NCBI GenBank assembly: GCA_021234155.1
Contig: JAJEKV010000005.1
Coordinates: forward strand, 24,505,584-24,569,583
DNA from: Isoetes taiwanensis
Lineage: Eukaryota; Streptophyta; Lycopodiopsida; Isoetales; Isoetaceae
Length of the DNA: 64,000 nucleotides
Reading direction: 5' to 3'
The notes beneath the pieces are model-generated. The model saw only the letters and a list, made by a program, of their open reading frames with translations. It was not told the DNA's origin and ran no database searches. Shown piece after piece: positions 11,616 through 22,187 of the stretch. Positions within the stretch are counted from its first letter, which is position 1. Each line of letters starts with the position of its first letter. Made by a program: the position numbers and the translations under genes.

Positions 11616-13142
11616 TGTGACTTGTACAGAAAAGTTATAGGCAAGCAAGGGTGAAAACCTTGACCAAGTCTGAGTTTTAATCTGCAAGATATTCGATCTC
11701 AAAGTTGGGTCAAATTTTGGTCAATATCAGTCAAAACTACAAACAGATCTCAGAGTTTTGTAACTTGAGTTGCAGATTGAATTTTGTAGAGATTCCAAAA
11801 CTAAGGTGCAGTATAGGTCCCAAAGGTGAGGGGCATGCAATCAAATCATAATTTGGATCACTAAAACTATTTTTTTGGCACTGTTTTGTGAATATCAGTC
11901 TAAAATTGTATCAGACAGAATGCAAAAAATGGTAACTTGAGTTTGGAATGGATTTCTTTAGAAATTTTTGTGCACACAGGTGCAAATATGATGAGAAAGG
12001 AAGTGTAGGTGGTCATATGCAAGAAAAAATGAAGGGATACTTCACTGTAAAAATGTTTGTGATGCAAAAATACTAAAGGATCATGATAGTCAACTTTTTA
12101 AATACTTGGCAGGCAATTTTCATTGATATGAAGGTAATACAAGGTGAATAAGAGTCTTATGATCATAGATCAATCATCAAGATAGCTTAGGAGGTCAATA
12201 AATAATATCAAATCAAGAATATCGGTCCAATTTTCTCAAATCGAATTGTGGAACACTCAGATACTTCATGAACGTCTTCAGATCATGCTCAGCATGTATC
12301 AATGTTGAGGTTTGATGCATCTGGGCCTTCAGAGAATTGTGTGACGATCACCCCAGTTATATTTTCAAATTTTTATGAATCCAGAATCTTAGGCTTTGAT
12401 TATGGGTTTGTTGGGTAGCTAAGAGGCGGGAAGAGAAGATCGGGGAGGAATTTTGGCCGAGGCCTACGGCGATTCGAAGAATTTTTCTAAGTTTAGGGTT
12501 CATGGAGGGAATCTCGCGAGCATCTTTCGAGTATATTTTGAGATTATGGCCTTTTAAAAAATCAATTTCCAATGGTTAATAGGAAAATCAACCTTTGGTT
12601 TTTTGGGATCTTCTAGGAATCTTTGAGGATGCCCTCCAAAAAGTTGGGAGCATATCTGGCCTTGCCACGTGGCATAAGGCATCCTTATGGTATCTAGAAT
12701 GATACCTAGGTTATTCACCTAGGGTTTTGACATTTCATAATAGAATTTATTTTTCAAAGGCAAAGGCCAAAAATGGGATGGGCATATGAAATAGAAATGA
12801 GTTTATGATAAGATGAGAGTGGAGTTGAGGAATCAAGGCAAAAATGAGAGAAGGCATAGGGGAATGTAGATGGGAATAATTTGGGGGCAAAAGATTCTAG
12901 TTCACCATGGGGTCTTCCAAACTCTAACTTCCAATCTTCAAAAGGTGTCTTCCAAACTTCTTACCCAAAATCTTATAAGCATCCTTTGACCTCAAATGGA
13001 GCATTCCTTATGAGAGTTGACCTTGAAGATAAATATCCCTTGACCTTCACACCAATGTTGACTACCAAGTTCTTCTTTGACTTAGCCTTCCTAACTTCAA
13101 CATATGAGCCAACAATTAGTATGTTGCCCTTTGGGGGCAACA
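11612..13142 (-). repeat. Truncated family C LTR joined to the RT of C1
   Basis: From TGTGACTTGTACAG at about 11,616 this follows the family C LTR to its true outer terminus, CAACA at 13,142. The missing part is the last ~240 bp (U5 end). The simplest reading is the 5' LTR of C1 after a deletion removed U5, PBS, gag, PR, aRH and part of RT. The right flank (ATTAT, native INT sequence) does not match C1's left flank (ATCGT), so a clean target duplication is not visible. Confidence 0.75.
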
Positions 13143-13860
13143 ATTATCATCCACTGTTTTCTGCAAAATGCTCTTCAAAACTTTATTATAGATCTTGCTT
13201 GACCATTACCTTGGGGGTAATAAGAAGAGCTCTTGGTATGTTTGACCTTAAGAATGGTTAGCAGATTAGCAATAACTTCATTCACAAAAGGGGTACCTCT
13301 GTCAGAATGCAATTGTAGAGGAATACCAAACCGTGCACAGATATATTCATGTAAAAACTTTGCTGTTGTAATAGCATTGGCCTGTCTTAAAGGAATAGCT
13401 TCTGCCCATTTAGTAAAATAATCTGTAGCTACAATAATGTGCTGATGTTGTCCTGCAAAAGGAGGGTTAATAGGACCAATATAATCTAATCCCCATATTT
13501 GGAAAGGTCCTGGGGAAATGATGGGGTTTAGTGCAGCTGGGAGGAGGATCCTTTTGCCAAATATCTGACATTTGTGGCAAGACTTTATAGCAGTATAACA
13601 ATCTTTAAATACTGTAGGCCAATAATAACCTGACCTGAGAATTTTCTTGGCAGTGGTGTCCCCAGCAAAATGGCCTCCACATATTCCTTCATGCATTTCT
13701 CTAATGATCAGGGCGGATTCTTCGTCATTGACACACCTCAATAATAGTCCATCCCTGTTGACCTTACATAAAATATCATTGACCATTTTAAACTGCCTGC
13801 ATTTTTCTTTAAATCTCCTTTGCTGGCTCGAAGTCAGTCCTGAGGGCATCTCTTTGAATT
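13143..13860 (-). pseudogene. Integrase of element D, truncated
   Basis: HHCC zinc domain (HEGICGGHFAGDTT ... SCHKCQIF) and most of the catalytic core (WGLDYIGP, LHSDRGTPF, then NGQA) in one frame. Just after NGQA the frame shifts, and homology stops at 13,143, within a segment equivalent to about 29,285 of copy C3. The whole C-terminal domain is missing, so it cannot be a functional integrase. Confidence 0.88.
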
Positions 13861-15330
13861 GTAGGAAATTCTTAATACGTTGTTGCCAATTCTGTTGGAT
13901 CTGATTTTCATTTTCTGCCTGCAAATAAGCTAAGGCATCCACAAAGTCAACAACCTCTACTGCATCTTCATGGTCAAAGAAAATGTAAGGTAAATAAAGA
14001 TTGGAGCTCTTGACCTGATGCAATTCTTTAATGGAAATATTAAAAGTTTGTAACTTACAAGCCCACCTTTGAATTTTTGGTTTGGAAGTAGCTTTACCAA
14101 ATAACAACCCCATTGGATTTTGCTTCATATAAATTTAAACAGAACTCTTCAATAGCAAGTGACCCTGTCTGTCAATGAGGAACATAAGAGCAGCAGCACT
14201 CTTTTCCATTCTGGTGTATCTTTCTTCAGTTGAACTCCATTGTTTGCTGGCAAAAGCTATGGTATGCTTGTCCTGTTACAATTGCTAGACCTATATCTTT
14301 CTTAGTGATAGTAATATAGACCTCAAATGGTATATCCAAATCAGATTTTTTTAAAAGAGTAGCATCACAAATGGACTTTATAACTAACTCAAAAGACTCT
14401 TGGCAGTCTGATGACCATGTGACAGGGACATACTTGCTCTCAGATTTAGAAATCCTGCCTATCTTTGTCAGTTTAGAAATAGGACTTATAATATGAGCAA
14501 AATTAGGGATATACATCCTAAGAAAACTAGTCATGCCAATAAAACTTTTGACCTGCTTCAAATTCTTGGGGGGTACCAGTTTTTTGAGGGCTTCAACCTT
14601 TTCTTGTGCCACTTGTATACCATTGTTGGATACTTCGTGCCCCAAAAGTTGCCATCTGGATGCAAAAAAAATACATTTCTTTGGGTTGAGGTTGACTCCA
14701 GAATCTCTGCACAAAGAGCATATTTTTGCAAGCAATTCCAAATGATTAGTGGGGTGAGATCCTAAACAAAGGTCATCCAAGTAAACTCTGAATTCTTGAG
14801 GAGACATAGGTCTAAAAATAACATCCATAGCTCTCTGGAAAGTGGCAGGTGCATTCATTAGTCCAAAAGGCATTCTTTTCATTGCATAAGTTCCCCAAGG
14901 GGTAACAAAAGAGGTTTTTGGTTGATCTTCTTCCTTAATGCTGATTTGATTAAATCCTAAAAATCCATCCAAAAATGAGTATACCTCCTTTCCTGCTACA
15001 GCATATAAGATTTCTTCTAAAAAAGGCAAAGGATAGCAGTCCTTGATGGTAGCTTTGTTGAGATCTCGATAATCAATGCAAATCCTCAAGGCACCACTCT
15101 TTTTTTCTACAGGTACAATGCAAGATACCCATTCTGGATTAATGATTTCAATAATAACGCCTGCATCTAGCGTTTTATCCAACTCATCTTTGATTAATCC
15201 CATCAATGAAGCATTAATTCTTCTCAGTTTTTGGAAAACAGGCTTACATCCTTCTTTAATCTTGATTTTAAATTGACATACCTCAGCTTTAATACCAGTG
15301 AGCTCAGAATAATCCCAGGCAAACACATCC
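13861..15330 (-). pseudogene. Reverse transcriptase and Ty3-type RNase H of element D
   Basis: RT fingers WVSCIVPVEKKSGALRICID and [15 protein letters not shown], palm MPFGLMNAPATFQRAMDVIF, and catalytic YLDDL at about 14,771-14,785. Next come the connection and an RNase H segment FEVYITITKKDIGLAI, after which a frame break near 14,275 (TTACAATTG against TGCAGAATA in C3) shifts the frame. The remaining RNase H lies in another frame to about 13,861 and includes VDALAYLQAENE. RT alone is nearly intact over 366 codons. Confidence 0.9.
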
Positions 15331-16735
15331 TTCCTTTCTTCAAAAAAATTTGTATGTTCTCCCTATTTTGGTATTCAATTAAATCTCCAACAAACAGGGT
15401 TCTAGTCCTACCATTTTTTGTGATGGTAATCTCTTCAGTGTCCTTTTCCTCTGATGCATTAATGGTTAGAATGGGACAAAGTGCCTTTACCTCACTAACA
15501 TCAAGGTCTTCTTCTGGAATAGCTCCCTCAGTTAAATGTGACATGAGAGTTTCTCTACATAGGGCATCAGCCTCTACATTTTTCTCTCTTGGTATGTGAG
15601 TGATCTCCCATGAAGCAAAACTCGAGAGTACTCCCATTACTTGGTTTTTCAAGAGCTCCATATCTGCATTTTTTGTTTGGTAGTTTCCTGAAACTTGCCT
15701 ACAAATTAATTGTGAGTCACCATAAATGTGAATGTTGGCAATATCCATAGCTTTGGCCTCCTGAAGACCTGCAATCAAAGCTTTATATTCTGCTACATTA
15801 GATGTGACTTGGGGGAAGATTCTTCCTACTTTAGCTAAAAGTTTGTGAGAGGAACCTTTCAAAATAGCAGCAGATGATGCAATATTTAATTTTTTAGAAA
15901 TACCTCCATCAAACCATAAGAATCCTGATGGCCCTTGTCTGCTGGGAAGTGCACACTCCATAATAAGAGGAACCATTTCACATTTCCTTGGTCTTGTATT
16001 TTTTATTCTGTAAGATCCCAAAGGTTCTTCAATCAGCATTTCCTTGATAAAGTTTACCTCTTCATTGGAGCCATAGGAGCCATCTTGATTGTAAGCAGTT
16101 TGAGACCCATTGGAAATAGTACATCTCCCTTGAGACCAAACTGGCCTAGCATCCACAGTGGATAACCATCTTCTACCTAAAAGTAGATCATAGATGTCAG
16201 ATTCATCCCCTATATCTTCAAAAGCTACTACAATAAAGTTAGCAGCTACAGTTATGCCTTCTGTATTAACAGTCACTTTAGTCACCACACCAATAGGAGT
16301 GATTTTAGCATTATAAAAAGATCTTAATAATATAGAAGCTTTCTTGTCCACCTCGAAACCACACTTCTTCATAATATGATATGGCATGATGTTTAAGGGG
16401 GATCCCCCATCAAGTAACACATTTGAGAAGGTATAACCTCCTAAAGCAGCTGAACATGTGAATGCTCCAGGGTCTTCTTCATTCTGTGCTAGAACAAGGT
16501 TAGTGGCATCTGTAAAATTCACACAAGCATTCAATGCCTCACCACCAGTTTGCTGCAGTACTCTTTTTCTATAACTAGGTGCAATCTTTAGCAAGGTGAA
16601 AAGGTCCACACTTACTTTAGAATTTTTGAGCAAAACATCAACTTCATCAAAGTCTTGATCTTTCTTACCATATTTTTGCTGAGGAGGTGGAGCTATGGGT
16701 TGAGCAGATGATTCCACCACAGGTGGTGAAGACCT
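15330..16735 (-). CDS. Protease and archaeal-type RNase H of element D
   Basis: A long open frame on the minus strand. The protease has LLDGGSPLNIMPYHIM (about 16,390-16,435) and DIYDLLLGRRW. After a linker ending MVPLIMECALPSRQGPSG comes the aRH, with WFDGG (about 15,905-15,920), EYKALIAGLQEA, YGDSQLICRQV and HIPREKNVEADALCRE (about 15,565). Acidic sequence then leads into RT. This PR-aRH-RT order is repeated in all Tat copies here, so it is ancestral to them. The frame is interrupted near 16,735 by a shift relative to the nucleocapsid, and near 15,340-15,360 by a small shift before RT. Confidence 0.88.
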
Positions 16736-17968
16736 GACAGTGGATGTTTACCTGATTCAGCATGTACATGAGCTTCATTCATGCTTCTGGTTTGCACCAC
16801 CATGACTTCTTCAGATTTGAGAACTTCTGTAGCCTGAATAAATCTTATAGAGGTACTTGGTTCAGCAAATCTCACAGGAGGTTTAGGCTCTGGTCTCTTT
16901 TCCTTTTCCTGCTTAGCAAAATATTCTTTAACAGCACACCTGGCATCAGTATGGCCCACTTCTTTACAAAAAGAGCAAACAAGACATTCCTTTCCAAAGT
17001 GGCCTTTTCTATTACATTTAGGACACACTTGCCAATAGCAAATTTCTGATGGATGAGAATTCCTATTGCAATGGACACATTCAGGGTAAGTTTTACCTGT
17101 TTTTGAAGCCTTGAGTTCGACCAATTGTTTTGTTAGTTCTGCTAAAGCTTCAGTAACCTTAAATAGGTCTGATTTGACCTCTGCAACTTGAGAATTAGCT
17201 TCCTCCTCTTTAGATTTCTTCTTTTCTTTCTGTATGGCATAAACTGGAATGGAAGGGTGATGATAGCATCAGGGTAAAAAGGATCATGGCCATGGTGAGA
17301 AACATGGTGCTTGTCAGGCAAAGTAGAGAGCATCTGAGTCAGGTCAGTGGTTTTGGCAAAAACTTTGTATATAGAAACAAACCCTTCAGCAGCTTGGATC
17401 TTGAGCAATTTCCTTTGGATATCTGGTCTTCTTTCCAAACCATTTATGAAAGCAGTAACTAAAAAAAGTGTTGGGATTGTGACCTGTGCTCTTTGGCACC
17501 TGCTCATAAATGTGATAAATCTTTCTTTGTACTGATTCATACTGCATGTATAGAAAAACTTTGCAACTCATTAACTAAATCTTTTGGAGCAGCTAACTTA
17601 CCAAACCTTTCCAGGAACTTCTTGACGAGCTCATCCCATGAGGTGGTACCCATTAACTTTTCATAAGTTAACCAAGCACCAGCTTCATTCTCCTCTTTGA
17701 AACACTTCTCAAACTCTAAAAGCTTGCACCCTTTCTTGAAACCATAATCCCTGTAATAGTCTTCAAATATTCTCAAAAAGTTGTTAGCACTCATGCTGGA
17801 GTCAAAAGTAGGCAAAGGAACAGGGACATTCAACTCGAATTGGTATGGCATGTTTTGAAGTAAGCTAGTCGAGAAACTTGAAGGCAATGGCCTTTCTCTG
17901 CAATGATCTGATACATCAACATCTTCCAATGGTTCTTGTTCTGCTGGAAATTTTTGCTTTGGAGCCAT
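16736..17968 (-). pseudogene. gag: Gag and nucleocapsid of element D
   Basis: The start is the ATG at 17,968 (MAPKQKFPAEQEP), 21 bases downstream of the primer site. Capsid: PYQFELNVPVPLPTFDSSMS, LEFEKCFKEENEAGAWLTYE and SWDELVKKFLERFG. After a frameshift near 17,545 it continues MNQYKERFITFMSRCQRAQV to about 17,142. The nucleocapsid (about 16,930-17,090) has CVHCNRNSHPSEIC, CPKCNRKGHFGKEC and CSFCKEVGHTDARC, three CCHC-type knuckles. In copy C3 the following linker is in frame with protease, indicating that the family originally used one Gag-Pol frame. Confidence 0.88.
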
Positions 17969-17988
17969 GAGTTCTGAAATCCAAGAAG

Positions 17989-18006
17989 ATCTCGGTAGAA
18001 CCTCCA
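17989..18006 (-). other. Primer-binding site, tRNA-Gln type (element D)
   Basis: The minus strand reads TGGAGGTTCTACCGAGAT, three bases (TCT) after the LTR end GTCAACA. It is identical in the C3 copy at 36,251-36,268 and has one change at 26,567-26,584. Confidence 0.75.
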
Positions 18007-18009
18007 AGA

Positions 18010-19778
18010 TGTTGACCCTCAACCTGGCTAGAGAGTCAAACACAAGAAGCCAACTTGAATTTGTGCTCAAGTTGGGGTTAGAACCTCCAGATCACTTGAG
18101 GTGATCAATCTACACAAAAATTTCTCAAAGAAAAAGCTCAACTATCAAGTATTCATACATTTCCCAATTCAAGAATATGGTACCCTCACTCAAATTGATG
18201 TAGTACTTATAGGTGGATTGATTTCCAAGGTCAGATGATTGTGACTTGTACAGAAAAGTTATAGGCAAGCAAGGGATAAGATTTTGACCAAGTCTGAGTT
18301 CTAATCTGCAAGATATTCGATCTCAAAGTTGGGTCAATTTTTGGTCAATATCAGTCAAGAATACAGACAGATCTCAAAAATTTGTAACTTGAGTTGCAGA
18401 GGGAGTTTTTGAGAGATTCCAAAACTGAGGTGAAGTATAGATCCCAAAAGTGAGGGGCATGCAATCAAATCATATTTTGGATCATTAAAACTATTTTTTT
18501 GGCACTGTTTTGTGAATAACAGTCTAAAATTGTATCAGACAGAATGCAAAAAATGATAACTTGAGTTTGGGATGGTTTTTTTTTCGAACTTTTTGTGCAC
18601 ACAGGTGCAAATATGATGGGAAAAGAAGGGCAAGTGGTCATATGCAAGAAAAAATGATGAAATGTCTTACTGTAAAAATGTTTATGTGGCAAAAATACTA
18701 AAAGATCATGACAGTCAACTTTTTAAGCACTTGGCAGGCAATTTTCATTGATATGAAGGTAATACAAGATGAATAGAGGTCTCAGGATCATAAATCAATC
18801 ATCAAAATATCTCAGGAGGTCATAAAATAATATCATAACAAGAATATCAGTCCAATTTTCTCAAATCGAACTGTGGAACACTCAGATACTTCATAAACAT
18901 CTTCAGATCATGCTCAGCATGTATCAATGTTGAGGTTTGATGCGTCTGGGCCTTCAGAAAGTTGTATGTCGATCACCCCAATTATATTTTCAATTTTTTG
19001 TGGATCCAGAATCTTAAGCATTGATTATGGGTTTGTTGGGTAGCTAAGAGGCGGGAAAGAATGATTCGGGAGGAATTTAAGGCAAAAACTGAGGCCTCTG
19101 GCCGATTCGAGAGTTTTTTCTAAGTTTAGGATTCATGGAGGGAATCTCGCGAGCATCTTTCGAGTATATTTTGAGATTCTGGCCTTTTAAAAAATCAATT
19201 TTCAATGGTTTAAATGGCAAAATCAAACCTTTGGGTTTTGAGAATCTTCTAGGGATCTTTAAGGATGCCTTCCAAAAATTTGGGAGCATATCTGGCCTTG
19301 CCACGTGGCATAGAACATTCCTATGGCATCTAGAATGATACCTAAGTTATTCACCTAGGATCTTAATGCTCTATAATAAAGTGTGTTTTTCAAAAGCAAA
19401 GGCTAAAAAATGGGATGGAAATGTGAAATAGAAATGAGCTTATGAAAGGAAAGAAAGGGTTGAGGAAACAAGGCAAAAAATGGGAGAAGGCATAGGGAAG
19501 TGGAGATGAGAAAAGTTTGGGGGCAAAAGATTCTAGATTACCATGGGGTCTTCCAAACTCTAACTTCCAATCTTCAAAAAGCATCTTCCAATCTTCTTAC
19601 CCAAAATCTTATAAGCATCCTTTGACCTCAAGTGAAGTATTCCTTGTGGGGGTTGACCTTGAAGATAAATATCCTTTGACCTTCACACCAATGTTGACTA
19701 CCAAGTTCTTCTTTGACTTAGCCTTCCTAACTTCAACATATGAACCAACAATTAGTATGTTGCCCTTTGGGGGCAACA
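18010..19778 (-). repeat. 5' LTR of element D (family C, 1,769 bp)
   Basis: A complete LTR running from TGTTGCCC...GGGCAACA at 19,778 to GTCAACA at 18,010 on the minus strand. The primer site follows directly. It differs from the other family C LTRs by scattered substitutions, so this is one of the more diverged copies. Confidence 0.9.
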
Positions 19779-20090
19779 ATTACCCTTGAAGAAGGACCGG
19801 CTTGCATATTTGGAGCTTGATTCTGCCTTCCAGACCTGATTTTTCGCATGAATTGTTGACAGATTTATGCTGTTTCTTTGACTGTATACCTATTTGATCC
19901 TGTGCCCAAGACTTAGAGCTTGGTATTTTTATAGTTTGCCTGTGTGATCCTGAGTTAAATGAAAATCCGAACTTTGTTGTCAAATTTATGAGTGTTTCCT
20001 ATTGATCTTGTGACAGACTTACATTATCCTTACATTATTTGGCCTTTGCACATTACTTTGAGAAAAAGAGAAGTAGAGGCATTGCACCTT
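19779..20090 (+). repeat. Fragment of a family A/B-like LTR, plus orientation
   Basis: The stretch beginning GAAGAAGGACCGGCTTG (19,788) and including ACCTATTTGATCCTGTGCCCAAGA, aligns with the reverse complement of about 3,040-3,250 in the element A LTR. It has no LTR terminus. It is joined on the left to the outer terminus of D's LTR and on the right to an integrase of a different family. No gene is seen. Confidence 0.6.
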
Positions 20091-20094
20091 GAAT

Positions 20095-21324
20095 ACAACC
20101 TCGAGCCAGCAAAGGAGATTTAAAGAAAAGTGCAGGCAATTTAAAATGATTAATGATGTTTTATGTAAAGTCAACAGGGATGAACTATTACTGAGGTGTG
20201 TCAATGAAGAGGAATCTGCTTTGATCATTAGAGAAATGCATGAAGGAGTATGTGGAGGCCATTTTGCTGGACATACCACTGCCAAGAAAATTCTCAGGTC
20301 ATGTTATTATTGGCCTACAATATTTAAAGATTGTTATGCTGCTATAAAATCTTGCCACAAGTGCCAGATATTTGGCAAGAGGATCCTTCTCCCAGCTGCA
20401 CTAAACCCCATAATTTCTCCAGGACCTTTTCAAATATGGGGATTAGATTATATTGGCCCTATTAACCCCCCTTCTGCAGGACAACATCAGCACATTATTG
20501 TAGCTACAGATTATTTTACCAAATGGGCAGAGGCAATTCCTTTGAGACAGGCTAATGCCATTACAACAACAAAGTTCTTACATGAGTATATTTGTGCACG
20601 GTTTGGTATTCCTCTACAATTACATTCTGATAGAGGTACCCCTTTTGTGAATGAAGTTATTGCTAATTTATTGACCATTCTTAAAGTCAAACATACCAAG
20701 AGTTCCTCCTACTATCCCCAAGGTAATGGTCAAGCAGAAGCTATTAATAAAGTTTTGAAGGGCATTTTGCAGAAAACAGTGGATGATAATCAAAAGGATT
20801 GGCATGTCAAACTGGTGGATGCCCTATGGGCTTATAGAGTCACCATTAAAGCAGCAACCACTCATACCCCTTTTAACTTAGTTTATGGCATTGAAGCTGT
20901 GCTTCCAGTAGAGCTTGAGCTTCCATCTCTGAGGTTAGCTCATAAGTTGTGTTTGCCTTTTGAGTATGCTTTGCAGGAAAGACTGGATACCCTTTTGCAT
21001 TTAGAAGAATATAGAATGGAAGCTGAGAATGCTAATTTGCTTAAAAAAGCCAAGGATTTGGCTGCTTTCAAAGCTGCTCATAAAATACAAGGGACTTTCA
21101 AGAATGGAGAATTAGTTCTGAAATGGAATAAATCAAGGGAAGATTCGGCTAGTAAGTTTGAAAATCTTTGGGAGGGTCCCTATGAGGTGTTGGAACCTGC
21201 AGGCACCAATTCTTATTGGTTGAAGGAATTAACTTCAGGGATGCCACTTCCAAATCCTATCAACACTATTCACCTGAAAAGGTACTGGGATCAGCATATA
21301 TGTTTGTCTCTTTTTATGTTCTAG
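20095..21324 (+). CDS. Integrase of family C element P2 (open, no RT)
   Basis: An uninterrupted plus-strand frame of about 410 codons from SSQQRRFKEKCRQFK to a stop at 21,324. It has the HHCC zinc domain (GGHFAGHTTAKK ... SCHKCQIF), catalytic D-D-E segments (WGLDYIGP, LHSDRGTPF, NGQAEAINK) and the full C-terminal domain to LKRYWDQHICLSLFMF. It is the best-preserved integrase in the window. Homology starts abruptly at about 20,095, so RT and everything upstream is missing. The ATG at 20,089 is incidental, since INT is normally released from a polyprotein. Confidence 0.9.
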   Translation, partial: TTSSQQRRFKEKCRQFKMINDVLCKVNRDELLLRCVNEEESALIIREMHEGVCGGHFAGHTTAKKILRSCYYWPTIFKDCYAAIKSCHKCQIFGKRILLPAALNPIISPGPFQIWGLDYIGPINPPSAGQHQHIIVATDYFTKWAEAIPLRQANAITTTKFLHEYICARFGIPLQLHSDRGTPFVNEVIANLLTILKVKHTKSSSYYPQGNGQAEAINKVLKGILQKTVDDNQKDWHVKLVDALWAYRVTIKAATTHTPFNLVYGIEAVLPVELELPSLRLAHKLCLPFEYALQERLDTLLHLEEYRMEAENANLLKKAKDLAAFKAAHKIQGTFKNGELVLKWNKSREDSASKFENLWEGPYEVLEPAGTNSYWLKELTSGMPLPNPINTIHLKRYWDQHICLSLFMF

Positions 21325-22187
21325 AACTTAGACAAGTTAGAATTAAAGTTAGAATAGGTTGGATAGGTTGGATTAGATTTCACTTGTCTTAAATTTAGAA
21401 CTAATGCTTTCATTAAGTTTATATTTGCAGATTAGCCAGTATGAAAGATGAGCCATCAAATAGCTTCAAAACAGGGATTTTTATTAATTGCCAAGTGTCA
21501 TTTGCAGGAGCACCCTTTTTCCATTTTCATTCATCTGTCTCATTGTGGTCCTGCCCTCCATTCAGCCATGCTCTTTCATTTTATCTCCCCAAATGTGCAC
21601 TCTGCAAATTCAGCTTCACCATCATAGCAGAGTTGCAAGGATCAAGTTTAACTTGTTTGTATGTTTCCATGACAGGTGCATCCTTTCTCCATCTTTATTC
21701 ATCTGCCATAAGTGGTCCTGCTATCCATTTAAACTCCTTATTCTTGTTCTCATTCCCAAAAGAAAGCACTCTGCAATTCAGCTTCACCATCATAGCAGAG
21801 TTGCATTTTTAAGGATCAGGGAGACACACATTTTCTTGTTTTGGTGAGATCTCAACTTTTGCACATTCACTTCACCCTCTCACACCCCATTTCCATCACC
21901 ATCTTACCATATTCACACTCATTCTTACCTTTTCTTTTCACACATTTTCTTGTTTTGGCGAGATTCCCACATTTACACACTCATTTCCATCACCATCTTA
22001 GTATATTCACAACTCATTCTCACCTTTGTCATTCACTCACATCCACTCACTACCATATTCACCACTATTTCATCAACACTTGCACTTTATACCCTCTTTC
22101 TTCCATAATTCTCACTTAGACACTTTGGGACAAAATTGAAGACCCTTTATGGCTGAGGGGACCAGCCATTTTCTTGTTTTGGCGAGA
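21325..22187 (+). other. 3' UTR of element P2 with internal repeats
   Basis: Non-coding. The motif ATTTTCTTGTTTTGG plus CGAGAT (first copy TGAGAT) occurs at about 21,828, 21,943 and 22,168; the last abuts the LTR. The unit TTCAGCTTCACCATCATAGC plus AGAGTTGCA occurs at about 21,609 and 21,779. The layout is the same as in C1 and C3. Confidence 0.7.

Larger units (their letters stand above)
13143..19778 (-). mobile_element. Family C Tat-like element D, lacking its 3' end
   Basis: Read leftward from 19,778: 5' LTR, primer site, gag, nucleocapsid, PR, aRH, RT, RNase H and the N-terminal two thirds of INT. At 13,143 it is cut in INT by the LTR terminus of the neighbouring element. INT C-terminus, 3' UTR and 3' LTR are absent. 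The right flank is ATTAC. Confidence 0.85.

Noticed and set aside
6607-13142. C1 as a clean insertion with target duplications
   Set aside because: Left flank ATCGT and right flank ATTAT do not match, and the right flank is native integrase sequence.
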